Origin: Brevundimonas sp.
GTDB taxonomy: Bacteria > Pseudomonadota > Alphaproteobacteria > Caulobacterales > Caulobacteraceae
NCBI RefSeq assembly: GCF_027487935.1
Contig: NZ_JAIYCP010000033.1
Location: 111,872-175,871, forward strand
Direction of reading: 5' to 3'
Length of the DNA stretch: 64,000 nucleotides
Both the position numbers and the translations under genes were made by a program. Positions 51,930-60,288 of this stretch are shown here, piece by piece. Under the pieces are notes generated by a model. It did not search any database and had not been told where the DNA came from. It was given only the letters and a program-made list of their open reading frames with translations. Positions within the stretch are counted from its first letter, which is position 1. The number at the start of each line of letters is the position of its first letter.

Positions 51930-52246
51930 TTGGCCGGCCGTTCCTTCTTCTTGTACATCGCCAGCATGCGCCGGGTGACCATGAAGCCGCCGAAGATGTT
52001 GACGCTGGCCAGGGCCACCGCCAGCAGGCCGGCCCCCTTGGCGATCCACCCGTTCGGCCCCGCGTCACCGCTGAAAGCCGCCGCCGCGATCAGCCCGCCG
52101 ACCACGATCACCGACGAAATGGCATTGGTCACCGCCATCAGCGGCGTGTGCAGGGCCGGCGTGACGGACCAGACGACATAGTAGCCGACGAAGATCGCCA
52201 GCACGAAGATGGCGAGGCGGAAGATAGTGGGGTCGACGTGTTCCAT
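51926..52246 (-). CDS. pntAB: NAD(P) transhydrogenase subunit alpha part 2 (membrane domain)
   Basis: Encodes 106 residues. Three or four TM helices (FRLAIFVLAIFVGYYVVW, AVTNAISSVIVVGGLIAAAA, AKGAGLLAVALASVNIFGGF) form the alpha part of the proton channel. PALHTPLMAVTNAISS is the family signature. In E. coli it is fused to PntAA; the split form is normal in alphaproteobacteria. The N-terminus MEHVDPTIFR is copied at two upstream places (52818 and 53302). It overlaps the DUF559 frame (TGATG). Confidence 0.93.
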   Translation of the reverse strand: MEHVDPTIFRLAIFVLAIFVGYYVVWSVTPALHTPLMAVTNAISSVIVVGGLIAAAAFSGDAGPNGWIAKGAGLLAVALASVNIFGGFMVTRRMLAMYKKKERPAK

Positions 52247-52818
52247 CAGATGACCTGTCTCAGGCGGTTGGAAGCCGCATTCCGAATGTCCCGGACGACG
52301 CCGTCAATGTCATTCTCGACCTGCTGCGTCGTAAACCGGAGGACAGTGTAGCCTTGGCTGATCAGCCAGGCGTCTCGTGCGAGGTCGCGGACGGCGACGT
52401 CAGGACGCTGATGCACGCCGCCGTCGACCTCGATCACAAGGTTGGCGCGGTGGCAGACGAAATCGACAACGTATTGTCCCATCGGTGCCTGGCGTCTGAA
52501 GCGCACGGGAAGCTGACGCAACCGCTCCCAGAGCCTGGCCTCCGTCCACGTCGGCTGCGCCCGCAGGTTTCGCGCCCGACGCACCATCCTGCCCGAAACC
52601 CGATCCGTCCGGCCGAACCGCGAAAAGCCCTCCCCCTCGACGGGGGAGGGTTGGGAGGGGGTGTTCGCGCCGGCGTCGGCGGTCACGGTGCGGGAGGCGC
52701 CGTCGAAGCCTTTGTCGCCATCTTCGGCAAAACCGGCGCACACACCCCCAACCCCGACCCTTCCCCCGTCGAGGGGGAAGGGAGACGCGCGGAAGATGTT
52801 GGGATCGACGTGCTCCAT
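52246..52818 (-). CDS. DUF559 endonuclease-like protein with repeat-encoded N-terminus
   Basis: From ATG 52818 the frame encodes 190 residues: a copy of the pntAB start (MEHVDPNIFR), about 67 residues translated from palindromic element A, then DUF559. From ATG 52587 (MVRRARNLRAQPTWTE) it would be 113 residues, the normal DUF559 size. The domain shows LWERLRQLPVRFRRQAPMGQ, YVVDFVCH, IEVDGGVHQ and LISQGYTVLRFT, a PD-(D/E)XK nuclease fold related to Vsr. The stop overlaps pntAB (TGATG). Two possible starts are thus left open. Confidence 0.8.
   Translation of the reverse strand: MEHVDPNIFRASPFPLDGGRVGVGGVCAGFAEDGDKGFDGASRTVTADAGANTPSQPSPVEGEGFSRFGRTDRVSGRMVRRARNLRAQPTWTEARLWERLRQLPVRFRRQAPMGQYVVDFVCHRANLVIEVDGGVHQRPDVAVRDLARDAWLISQGYTVLRFTTQQVENDIDGVVRDIRNAASNRLRQVI
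52581..52818. repeat. Palindromic element A inside the pnt operon (~235 bp)
   Basis: CCCTCCCCCTCGACGGGGG near one end pairs with CCCCCGTCGAGGGGGAAGGG at the other. It is about 95 percent identical to element B (53071-53302), in the same orientation. Its left end contains the CAT (ATG) of DUF559, and its right end the pntAB-like start. Confidence 0.85.
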
Positions 52819-52820
52819 CG

Positions 52821-53054
52821 TCAGGCCTTCGCTTCCAACCGCGCGTCTATGCTGACGAGGATTCGTAATGCGCCTCCGGTCAGGACGCTGCTGAAAACCA
52901 TGGGCGCGACATTCAGGAGCGCTCGCCCGAAAGCCGGTCCTGAGCTGTCCTGGACAAATCCGACCACGAGCGCAAACAGGCCAAAGATCGGTCCGCCGAT
53001 GATGACGAACATCGCAAATGCCGACAGGACGCTTCTCAGACGGGAAGAGATCAC
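52821..53054 (-). CDS. Small two-TM protein in the pnt operon
   Basis: Encodes 77 residues from GTG 53054 (MISSRLRSVLSAFAMFVIIG). TM segments are SAFAMFVIIGGPIFGLFALVVGF and PMVFSSVLTGGALRILV. Base composition is less GC-rich than pnt genes. The start overlaps the stop of the repeat-encoded frame (GTGA); two bases after its stop comes a copy of the pntAB start. Not recognised. Confidence 0.6.
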   Translation of the reverse strand: MISSRLRSVLSAFAMFVIIGGPIFGLFALVVGFVQDSSGPAFGRALLNVAPMVFSSVLTGGALRILVSIDARLEAKA

Positions 53055-53302
53055 CCCCGCACCCCCTCAAGCACCATCCTGCCCGAAGCCTGATCCGTCC
53101 GGCCGAACCGCGAAAAGCCCTCCCCCTCGACGGGGGAGGGTTGGGAGGGGGTGCTCGCGCCGGCGTCGGGAGTGATGCCGCGTGAGGCGCCGTCGAAGCC
53201 TTTGTCGCCATCTTCGGCAAAACCGGCGCACACACCCCCAACCCCGACCCTTCCCCCGTCGAGGGGGAAGGGAGACGCGCGGAGCGACCCGACGTGTTCC
53301 AT
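53051..53302 (-). CDS. Repeat-derived ORF (palindromic element B) linking two small pnt-operon genes
   Basis: Encodes 83 residues: MEHVGSLRASPFPLDGGRVG and FAEDGDKGFDGASRGITPDA and EGEGFSRFGRTDQASG. The first residues copy the pntAB start and the rest is element B. There is no known domain, and the coding potential reflects the repeat. It is open throughout and coupled at both ends (TGATG before, GTGA after), so it may be translated merely to keep ribosomes moving. Low confidence as a functional protein. Confidence 0.35.
   Translation of the reverse strand: MEHVGSLRASPFPLDGGRVGVGGVCAGFAEDGDKGFDGASRGITPDAGASTPSQPSPVEGEGFSRFGRTDQASGRMVLEGVRG
53071..53302. repeat. Palindromic element B inside the pnt operon (~232 bp)
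   Basis: Begins GCACCATCCTGCCCGAAGCC and ends GACGTGTTCCATC. The body is the same as element A, with the same inverted arms around CTCGACGGGGGAGGG and CCCCCGTCGAGGGGG. It is in the same orientation as A. Confidence 0.85.
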
Positions 53303-53520
53303 CAGCTCGTTTCCCCGCGATCACGTCGAGCCGGATCGTCCTTCGGTTCAAGTCCTAGCTTGCGAGCGAGATCGACCGCAGCAAGGAGGGCGACCAGTCC
53401 GCCCGCATAGCCAGCGAAGTTTATGATGCCCGAAGCCTCGACGCGCCAAACGGCGACCGCAACCGCTGCGGCACCAGCGATTACAGCGAGCAGGTGGAAT
53501 GGATGGTTGAGCGCTTTCAC
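53302..53520 (-). CDS. Small two-TM protein directly after pntAA
   Basis: Encodes 72 residues from GTG 53520 (MKALNHPFHLLAVIAGAAAV). TM segments are FHLLAVIAGAAAVAVAVW and GYAGGLVALLAAVDLA; the tail KLGLEPKDDPARRDRGETS is charged. The start overlaps the pntAA stop (GTGA) and its stop overlaps the copied pntAB start (TGATG). Not recognised. Confidence 0.6.
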   Translation of the reverse strand: MKALNHPFHLLAVIAGAAAVAVAVWRVEASGIINFAGYAGGLVALLAAVDLARKLGLEPKDDPARRDRGETS

Positions 53521-54650
53521 CCCCTCACCCCCTCATGCACCACGGCCCCGCCGTGGGTCACCACCGCCGCCTTCAGGATCTCATCCTCCAGATCCAGCGC
53601 CAGCGCCCCGTCCTTGATCATCAGCCCGACGAAGGCGACCAGGTTCTTGGCGTAGAGCGATGACGCATCCGCCGCGATCCGCCCCGGCAGATTGGTATGG
53701 CCGACGATCTGAACACCATTCGCCGTGGTGACCACCTCCCCGGCCCTGGCCCCCTCGACATTGCCGCCCGCTTCCACGGCCAGATCGATCAGCACCGAGC
53801 CCGGCTTCATCGTCGCCACCTGGGCCGCGCTGACCAGCACCGGCGCGGCGCGGCCGGGGATCAGGGCGGTGGTGATGACGATGTCCTGCTTCTTGATGTG
53901 TTCGCCGGTCAGGGCCGCCTGTTTGGCCTGGTATTCGGCGCTCATCGGCTTGGCATAGCCGCCGGCGGTCTGGGCGTTCTTGAACTCCTCGTCCTCGACG
54001 GCGAGGAATTTGGCACCCAGCGATTCCACCTGCTCCTTGGTGGCGGGGCGGACATCGGTGGCCGTGACCACCGCCCCCAGCCGCCGCGCCGTGGCGATGG
54101 CCTGCAGGCCCGCCACACCGACGCCCATGATGAAGACCTTGGCCGGCGCCACCGTGCCCGCCGCCGTCATCATCATCGGAAAGCCCTTGCCGTAGGCGTA
54201 TGCCGCCTCGATCACGGCGCGATAGCCGGCGAGGTTGGCCTGGGACGACAGGGCGTCCATCACCTGGGCGCGCGAAATCCGCGGCACGAACTCCATGGCA
54301 AAGGCCGTGGCCCCGGCCCCGGCGAGCGCCTGGACCGTCTCCTTCTCGCGCCAGGCGTCGAGCATCGCCACCACGACCGCGCCCCGCTTCAATGCGCTGG
54401 TCTCCTGCGCCGTGGGCCCGCGCACCTTCAGAACGATGTCGGCACCCGACAGCACCGCCTTGGTGTCCTTGGCCACGGTCGCCCCGGCGGCGGTATAGTC
54501 CGCGTCCGGAATGGACGACCCGGCACCGGTCCCGGCCTCGACTTTCACCGTCGCGCCCATGGCGACGAATTTCTTCACCGTTTCCGGGGTTATGGCGCAG
54601 CGCGTCTCGCCGTCTCGGCGTTCGCGGGTCACAGCGATGGCGACAGCCAA
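53517..54650 (-). CDS. pntAA: NAD(P) transhydrogenase subunit alpha part 1
   Basis: Encodes 377 residues. This is the NAD(H)-binding domain I of proton-translocating transhydrogenase. The N-terminal half has RRDGETRCAITPETVKKFVA; the NAD site is VFIMGVGVAGLQAIATARRL; and DIVITTALIPGRAAPVLV and GHTNLPGRIAADAS are family signatures. It normally precedes pntAB and pntB directly; here about 1.27 kb of extra genes and repeats intervene. The first gene upstream is oxidase subunit IV. Confidence 0.96.
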   Translation of the reverse strand: MAVAIAVTRERRDGETRCAITPETVKKFVAMGATVKVEAGTGAGSSIPDADYTAAGATVAKDTKAVLSGADIVLKVRGPTAQETSALKRGAVVVAMLDAWREKETVQALAGAGATAFAMEFVPRISRAQVMDALSSQANLAGYRAVIEAAYAYGKGFPMMMTAAGTVAPAKVFIMGVGVAGLQAIATARRLGAVVTATDVRPATKEQVESLGAKFLAVEDEEFKNAQTAGGYAKPMSAEYQAKQAALTGEHIKKQDIVITTALIPGRAAPVLVSAAQVATMKPGSVLIDLAVEAGGNVEGARAGEVVTTANGVQIVGHTNLPGRIAADASSLYAKNLVAFVGLMIKDGALALDLEDEILKAAVVTHGGAVVHEGVRG

Positions 54651-54798
54651 GCGAATCCCTCCGTCATCTCTCGACAGAGCGACGTTAGGCTTATCCGGGA
54701 GGCCGCGTCAAAGCGGCAGGGTTGCCGGGCTGCGGTCAGAAGGCTCCGCCTTCACGACCCGACGCGGCCTGAAGCTTCGCGCAGGCCCGCGCTCAAGC

Positions 54799-54821
54799 AG
54801 CGCACGACCGTGTCGTGCGCG
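54799..54821. other. Hairpin between oxidase subunit IV and pntAA
   Basis: GCGCACGAC-cgt-GTCGTGCGC, a 9-bp perfect stem 16 bases past the subunit IV stop. There is no T run on either side, so it is not a classical terminator. It could attenuate or stabilise. Confidence 0.5.
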
Positions 54822-54835
54822 TTAGCGCCACAAGG

Positions 54836-55078
54836 TCAGTGCTTCTTGGGGGACTTCAGCACGAAGAAGCCGACCACCGACAGCACCACCCCCGTGATGA
54901 AGGCCGTCATCAGGCTGCCGCCCGGCTGGAACCACAGGGTCAGGAAGACCAGCAGGACCGCGATCGCCAGCGAGCCCCATTTGGTCATGCCCATGAAGGC
55001 ACCGAACGTGGTTTCCTGCTCGCTGATCTCCTGCGAGCCGCGGACGTAGGAGTCGGAAGCGTGGTGCGGGTCGGCCAT
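54836..55078 (-). CDS. aa3-type cytochrome c oxidase subunit IV (bacterial COX4, PF07835-like)
   Basis: Encodes 80 residues. The soluble N-terminus ends DxxEQETTFGAFMGMTKWGS, followed by two TM segments, LAIAVLLVFLTLW and LMTAFITGVVLSVVGFFVL. ETTFxxFxxxTKWGS is the hallmark of this alphaproteobacterial subunit, a single- or double-TM partner of the aa3 oxidase. The main oxidase genes are elsewhere. It often sits beside pnt genes, as here. Confidence 0.85.
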   Translation of the reverse strand: MADPHHASDSYVRGSQEISEQETTFGAFMGMTKWGSLAIAVLLVFLTLWFQPGGSLMTAFITGVVLSVVGFFVLKSPKKH

Positions 55079-55163
55079 GATCGGGTCCGGGAATCTGGAA
55101 CGGCAGGTGGCGTCCTTATAGCGAGCCTTGCGCCGCGCTCAAGACGCCGGGCTCAAATCCCCC

Positions 55164-56504
55164 TCAGTCGAGGGCGGCGAGGATGTCGCGGGTGAAGGCG
55201 ATATGGTCGAACCGCTTCCCGGCAGGGTCCTCGCCCCGGCGCACAATGACGATATTCCGGCTCGGCACGATGATCACATACTGGCCGCGATTGCCGTTGG
55301 CCGAGATGGCGTCGGCCGGAATGCCCTGCGACCGGTTGAACAGCCAGAAGGTCGCGCCATAGCCCTGCTCGCCCGTCGGCTGCGGCCCCGACGGCCGGGA
55401 CACGTAATCGCGCCAGCCCTCGGGCAGGATGCGCTCACCGTCGACCACACCGTCGTTCAGATACAGCCGGCCGAACCGGGCCAGATCCCGCGCCGTGGTC
55501 CAGACCTGGCTGGACAGCATGTAGTTCCCCCGCCAGTCGGTCTCGGCCCAGGTGTCATACATGCCCAGACGCCGGAAGAGGTCAGCGGGCGGATGCCGCT
55601 CGAACGTCGGCGCGATCGCCATCACCGCCAGCAGGGTGTCGTTGTTGGCATAGCGATAGCGCGTTCCCGGCGGCGCGATCAGCGGCCAGGCCGGGGCCTG
55701 CTCATCGATCCCCACACCCCCGAAATAAAGGGCGTCCGTCCGGTTGCCCGCCGTATCGCTGGTCAGGCCCGAGGCCATCCGCATCAGCTGGTCCAGCGTG
55801 ATCGCCGCGCGCGGATCACCTTCCCGGCTCCAGTCGGCGATGGCTGCGGGCGCATTCACATCCGCCTCGCCGCGCTGCACCGCCGCACCGATGATCGTCC
55901 CCGCCAGCGACTTGCCCACCGACCAGGTGCGCTGCGGCGTATCGATGCCGAAACCTTCGGCATAGTCCTCCGCGACAATCCGGTTCGCCTGCAGCACCAG
56001 CACGGCGGTGGTGTTGGAGCCCTCGCCATACCGCCCCTCGAACGCGCCCTCGACGGCTTCGTTCAGCAGGGCGGCGTTGCCGTCAGGCGCGGCGGTGGCC
56101 AGGGGTGCGTTCACCCGCACACCGGGCGGGAACATGCCGGGGCTCTCGCCCGACCAGCCGACCGGCATGATGACACAGCCCCGGCCGGGCCAGAACAGCG
56201 CCACCCGGGGCGGCATGGCCTCATCCCAGGCCACGGACACCTGTTCCGGGCCGACCTCGACCGGCAGCTCGCGCACCAGCCCATCCAGCTCCGGATAGAC
56301 CCCGACCAGCTCATTGGCCTCGACGCTCGCCAGCGTCCGCGTCCCGCCCGCCGCCTCAGCCGTCTTCAGGGCGCTGCAAACCGTCAGGGCCTTGTATCCG
56401 GCGGCCATGGCGCGAACGGCGGGCGATGGTGCCGGTGCCGGGCTCTGGGCGTGAGCGGAAAGCGGGAGGGCGGTGAGAGCCGCCGCGAGGATCAGGATGC
56501 GCAT
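55164..56504 (-). CDS. Serine hydrolase, beta-lactamase (class C-like) family
   Basis: Encodes 446 residues from ATG 56504 (MRILILAAALTALPLSAHAQ, a signal peptide ending in AHAQ). The ORF track extends it 106 residues upstream without support. The active-site SxxK is SVGK in WSVGKSLAG, and the YxN is YAN in RYRYANNDT. Such proteins include esterases, D-aminopeptidases and DD-peptidases; AmpC-type lactamase activity is not implied. Exported to the periplasm. It lies 44 bases downstream of the M3 peptidase gene. Confidence 0.88.
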   Translation of the reverse strand: MRILILAAALTALPLSAHAQSPAPAPSPAVRAMAAGYKALTVCSALKTAEAAGGTRTLASVEANELVGVYPELDGLVRELPVEVGPEQVSVAWDEAMPPRVALFWPGRGCVIMPVGWSGESPGMFPPGVRVNAPLATAAPDGNAALLNEAVEGAFEGRYGEGSNTTAVLVLQANRIVAEDYAEGFGIDTPQRTWSVGKSLAGTIIGAAVQRGEADVNAPAAIADWSREGDPRAAITLDQLMRMASGLTSDTAGNRTDALYFGGVGIDEQAPAWPLIAPPGTRYRYANNDTLLAVMAIAPTFERHPPADLFRRLGMYDTWAETDWRGNYMLSSQVWTTARDLARFGRLYLNDGVVDGERILPEGWRDYVSRPSGPQPTGEQGYGATFWLFNRSQGIPADAISANGNRGQYVIIVPSRNIVIVRRGEDPAGKRFDHIAFTRDILAALD

Positions 56505-56548
56505 GGTGGAACGCTCGCGCGTCCAACCCGGCCCGTCAACGCCGGTCG

Positions 56549-58351
56549 TCAGACCACCGCCTCGAACTGGTCGATCAGACCTTCCAGCCGCTTCGTCCCG
56601 ATCGTCCAGAAGGCCGGATCGCGCGGGTTCAGCCCGAACGGCGCCAGCGCCTCGACGTATCCTTTCGACCCCCCGCCCGCGAGCAGCTCCCGATACAGCG
56701 GCGTGAACCCCGACGGATCCTTCGCCCGCGTCTCCATCAGGGCCGCCACCAGCAGGTCGCCGAAGGCATAGGCGTACACATAGAAGGGCGAGTGGACGAA
56801 ATGGCTGACATAGCTCCACCAATGCTCATAGCCGGGGTTCAGGGTGATCGCCGGGCCCAGCGAGGCCGTCATCTCCTCGAGAAACAGCTCGCCGATCCGC
56901 TCGACCGCCAGTTCGCCCTTGGCCCGCTCGTCGTGGAAGCGGGTCTCGAACCGATGGAAGGCGATCTGGCGCACCACAGTGTTCAGCCCGTCCTCGATCC
57001 GCCCGGCCAGCAGGCCCCGCTGCTCGGCCTTCTGCGCCGTGGCCAGCAACCGGTCGAAGGTCAGCCCCTCAGCGAAGATCGAGGCCGTCTCGGCCAGGGT
57101 CAGGGGCGTATCGGCCAGCAGGCTCCCCTGCCCCGCCGCCAGCGTCTGATGCACCCCATGCCCCAGCTCATGCGCCAGGGTCAGGACATCGCGCCGCTCC
57201 CCCATCCAGTTCAGGAAGACATAGGGGTGGCGGTCCGAGGTCACCGGATGGGCATAGGCCCCCGACTGTTTGCCCGGCCGCGCCTTGCCGTCGATCCAGG
57301 GCCTGTCGAAGAAGCCGCCGGCCCGGTCCGCGAACTCCGGCCCCAGATTGGCGAAACTCTCCAGCACCAGCTGCTTCCCGGCGGCCCAGTCATAGCCGCG
57401 CGGCGCGCCGGTCTCGATCGGGGCGTTGCGATCCCACTGGTCCAGCTTCGCCTTGCCCATGGCCCGGGCCTTGAGGGCGTAATAGCGGTGCGACAGCCGG
57501 GGATAGGCCGCAGCCACGGCCTCGGCCATGGCATCGACCGACTCGCCGTCCACCTCATTGGACAGGTGGCGCGCATCCGCCGGGCGTTTGAAGCCCCGCC
57601 ATTTGTCTTCCAGCGCCTTGTCCGCCGCGACCGTATTCAACACCAGCGCCATGGTCTGGGTCCGCGCCGCCAGCGCCTCGTTCAGCCCCTCGGCCGCCGC
57701 CTTGCGCCGCGCCGCCTTGGGATCCGACAGCTGGTTCAGCGCCTCGGACAGGGTCAGATCGTCCTTGCCGGCCTTGACCCGCATCGCCGCCAGCGTCTCG
57801 TCGAACAGGCGCGGCCACTGGGCGCTGATCGGGCCACGCTCGGCCAGGAAGGTCTCCAGCTCACTGGACAGCTCATGCGGCTTCATTGCCCGGACGCGCC
57901 GCAGCCAGGGCCGCCAGCGCGCCGCCGCCGGATGGGCGACCAACGCCGCCTCGATCTCGGCCTCCTCCAGCTGGTTGACCTCCAGCGTCACCCAGACCGT
58001 CGGCGTGGCGATCGCGGTCAGCTTTTCGCGCACCGTCGCCTCGAAACCTTGGGCAGCCGCGTCATTGCGGTTCGTCGAGGCGGCCAGAAAGGCATAGGCC
58101 CCGAGCCCGCCGAGGACGTCGGACGCCTGTTCGTAAAGGGTCACGGCCCGGCCCAGCCGTTCGCCCAGCACCGCCGGCTCGCCGCGCGCGGCGACCAGCT
58201 GTCCCTGCAGGGCATTCAGGGCATCGACCATGCCGCGGGTGCGTTCGAGATCGGCCTCGATCCGGGCGTCCTCGCGTGAGGCATAGAGATCCGTCAGGTC
58301 CCAGACAGGGGCGTCGAGCGGATCGGTGGGGGTCTTGAAGGGTGCGTTCAT
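56549..58351 (-). CDS. M3 family oligoendopeptidase (PepF-like)
   Basis: Encodes 600 residues from ATG 58351 (MNAPFKTPTDPLDAPVWDLT); the ORF-track start adds 12 residues. The zinc motif HELGHGVHQ is at about residue 394, with the second ligand Glu in TASIFAEGLTFD. The oligoendopeptidase F N-domain (about 110-190) is present. These enzymes degrade cytoplasmic peptides of about 7-17 residues. No signal peptide. Confidence 0.93.
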   Translation of the reverse strand: MNAPFKTPTDPLDAPVWDLTDLYASREDARIEADLERTRGMVDALNALQGQLVAARGEPAVLGERLGRAVTLYEQASDVLGGLGAYAFLAASTNRNDAAAQGFEATVREKLTAIATPTVWVTLEVNQLEEAEIEAALVAHPAAARWRPWLRRVRAMKPHELSSELETFLAERGPISAQWPRLFDETLAAMRVKAGKDDLTLSEALNQLSDPKAARRKAAAEGLNEALAARTQTMALVLNTVAADKALEDKWRGFKRPADARHLSNEVDGESVDAMAEAVAAAYPRLSHRYYALKARAMGKAKLDQWDRNAPIETGAPRGYDWAAGKQLVLESFANLGPEFADRAGGFFDRPWIDGKARPGKQSGAYAHPVTSDRHPYVFLNWMGERRDVLTLAHELGHGVHQTLAAGQGSLLADTPLTLAETASIFAEGLTFDRLLATAQKAEQRGLLAGRIEDGLNTVVRQIAFHRFETRFHDERAKGELAVERIGELFLEEMTASLGPAITLNPGYEHWWSYVSHFVHSPFYVYAYAFGDLLVAALMETRAKDPSGFTPLYRELLAGGGSKGYVEALAPFGLNPRDPAFWTIGTKRLEGLIDQFEAVV

Positions 58352-58422
58352 GCCAGCCTTTTTGGGGATGCCCGCCCCCCGGCGCAACCGCCTGCAGACA
58401 TCCGGCCGCGCCCCGTGAGTGA

Positions 58423-59004
58423 CTATTTGCTGCGTTCAGCGCTCGCCGGTGCCATCCCGGCGCCTTCGCGCATACCCTCCAGCATCTCCCGCTGCTCCTC
58501 GGGCGAGCAGCCGTAGTGCTGGCACAGCCGGCCGGCCATTTTCTCGAGCAGTTGCGGCACGACGCTCATCACGGCGCGGTCGGCTTCCGGCATGACCTCG
58601 ATAGACTTCCCGGCGATCGAACGGCCCAGGGGGGTGTCATAGAAGGCGACCAGTGCGGTCAGTTCTTCCTCGGTGAAGGTGGTGGCATAGACCGGGACCA
58701 TCTCGGTGATCATCTGCGGCACCATGTCAGCCGTCAGTTCGGCGGTCAGGCTGAGGATCATGCGCCGGTCCTCCTCCGGCAGGGCCTGCATCTCTGCGTC
58801 GTTCTCGAACTCGGTGCCCAGCATCTGGCGAACCACACCCTCGAACTGGTCGGTCATGATCAGGTTCAGATACTGTCGCGCCAGCTCGCTGCTCCGGGTG
58901 GACGGCGCGGCCGTGGTCTGCCCGCTCGACTGCGCGGCCACCGGCACCGCCGGCAGGGTCGTGGCAGCCAGCGCTGTGGCCAGACAGACAATCATCAGAC
59001 GCAT
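58423..59004 (-). CDS. DUF2059 protein, exported
   Basis: Encodes 193 residues from ATG 59004 with GGGGG nearby upstream; TTG 59010 is the ORF-track start. A signal peptide (to about VPVAAQ) leads to the DUF2059 helices, FTEEELTALVAFYDTPLGRS and IAGKSIEVMPEADRAVM. The family is common in proteobacteria and has no known activity. A CQHYGCS segment near the C-terminus could form a disulfide. Periplasmic location is predicted. Confidence 0.85.
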   Translation of the reverse strand: MRLMIVCLATALAATTLPAVPVAAQSSGQTTAAPSTRSSELARQYLNLIMTDQFEGVVRQMLGTEFENDAEMQALPEEDRRMILSLTAELTADMVPQMITEMVPVYATTFTEEELTALVAFYDTPLGRSIAGKSIEVMPEADRAVMSVVPQLLEKMAGRLCQHYGCSPEEQREMLEGMREGAGMAPASAERSK

Positions 59005-59060
59005 GTTCAATCCCCCGTTGGTTCATGATCACGCAGCTGCGCGTCGGGGACAACCCCGGA

Positions 59061-59495
59061 TCACGGGTGCCAGGCGCGAATGATCCCGGCGAGATCCGGC
59101 TCACTGACGCAGGCGGCCGCCTGTTCGACCGTCATCCAGGCTCGCTCGCGCTCGGCCTGCTCATGCCAGACCGGATGCTCGACCCGCACCTCCAGTGCGT
59201 ACAGCGCGACCACGCACCAGCGTGGCGCCCGACGCTTCAGCACCTTGAGATAGCGAAAGGAGCCGATCGGCGCCTCGGTGATCACCCCCTCGACCCCCGC
59301 CTCCTCCAGCGCCTCCAGGGCGGCGGACTGGGCATCGGTCCTGCCGGCGATCCGTCCGCCCTTGGGCGTGACCCAGCGACGGGTCTCTCGCGAGGTGACC
59401 AGCAGGATCTCGATCCCCTCCGCACACCGCCGCCACGGCAGGGCGGCGACCTGGCGGCGCTCGGCCGGCGGGGTGCGGATCGACGGACTCATCAT
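59061..59495 (-). CDS. NUDIX hydrolase, DIPP-like
   Basis: Encodes 144 residues. QVAALPWRRCAEGIEILLVT and RRWVTPKGGRIAGRTDAQSA then ALEALEEAGVEG form a Nudix box in which EEAGV is clear, but the first Glu and the Arg of REUxEE are replaced (T and L). WVTPKGG is typical of diphosphoinositol-polyphosphate phosphatase-like enzymes. The likely substrate is a nucleoside diphosphate-linked compound. Activity may be altered by the box changes. Confidence 0.85.
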   Translation of the reverse strand: MMSPSIRTPPAERRQVAALPWRRCAEGIEILLVTSRETRRWVTPKGGRIAGRTDAQSAALEALEEAGVEGVITEAPIGSFRYLKVLKRRAPRWCVVALYALEVRVEHPVWHEQAERERAWMTVEQAAACVSEPDLAGIIRAWHP

Positions 59496-59530
59496 CGCAG
59501 GAACCGTCCGTTATCGGAGCAAGTCTTGCA

Positions 59531-59566
59531 AACGAAAACGGCGGCGGAGATCGCTCTCCGCCGCCG
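59531..59566 (-). terminator. Rho-independent terminator of rplK-rplA
   Basis: On the minus strand CGGCGGCGGAGA-gcga-TCTCCGCCGCCG is followed by TTTTCGTTTGC. The 12-bp stem lies about 29 bases past the rplA stop. Confidence 0.88.
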
Positions 59567-59594
59567 CAGTCTTGTTGGCCTGGCAGGCCGAACG

Positions 59595-60284
59595 TCAGGC
59601 GTTCAGCGACGCCGGGTCGACCTTGAAGCCCGGTCCCATGGTCGAGGACAGGGTGATGCGCTTGACATAGGTGCCCTTGGCGCCGGCCGGACGGGCCTTC
59701 TGAAGGGCATCCACATAGGCCTTCACGTTGGCTTCGAGGGCTTCCTGGGTGAAGGAGGCCTTGCCGATGCCGCCATGGGCGATACCGGCCTTCTCGACGC
59801 GGAACTCGACCGCACCGCCCTTGGCGTCCTTGACGGCCTGGGCGACGTTCGGGGTCACGGTGCCGACCTTGGGGTTGGGCATCAGGCCGCGCGGGCCCAG
59901 CACCTTACCCAGACGACCGACCAGGGCCATCATGTCCGGGGACGCGATGACGCGGTCGAAGTCCATGAAGCCGCCGTTGATCTTCTCGTACAGATCCTCG
60001 GCGCCCACCACGTCGGCGCCGGCCGCGAGGGCCTCAGCCGCCTTGGCGTCCTTGGCGAAGACGGCGACGCGGACGTCACGGCCCGTGCCCGACGGCAGGT
60101 TCACCACGCCGCGGACCTGCTGGTCAGCGTGACGCGGATCGACGCCCAGGTTGACGGCGATCTCGATCGACTCGTCGAATTTGGCGGTGGCGTTGGATTT
60201 GACCGCGGCGATGGCGTCGTTGAACGCCATCAGGGCGACGGTGTCGCCGGTACGGGCCTTGGTGCGCTTGGTTTGCTTGGCCAT
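59595..60284 (-). CDS. rplA: 50S ribosomal protein L1
   Basis: Encodes 229 residues. L1 forms the mobile stalk at the E site and, in many bacteria, represses its own operon by binding m[57 protein letters not shown] and ISSTMGPG-like [13 protein letters not shown] are family marks. It starts four bases after the rplK stop. Confidence 0.98.
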   Translation of the reverse strand: MAKQTKRTKARTGDTVALMAFNDAIAAVKSNATAKFDESIEIAVNLGVDPRHADQQVRGVVNLPSGTGRDVRVAVFAKDAKAAEALAAGADVVGAEDLYEKINGGFMDFDRVIASPDMMALVGRLGKVLGPRGLMPNPKVGTVTPNVAQAVKDAKGGAVEFRVEKAGIAHGGIGKASFTQEALEANVKAYVDALQKARPAGAKGTYVKRITLSSTMGPGFKVDPASLNA

Positions 60285-60288
60285 GTGC

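Noticed and set aside
52581-53302. Repeats in the pnt operon as a CRISPR array
   Set aside because: There are only two copies, about 235 bp each, palindromic, with genes rather than short spacers between them.
53697-55049. 450-residue plus-strand ORF opposite pntAA
   Set aside because: Shadow of pntAA; no recognisable motif and strongly biased composition.
55128-56771. 547-residue plus-strand ORF opposite the serine hydrolase
   Set aside because: Shadow frame of a clearly supported signal-peptide-containing hydrolase.
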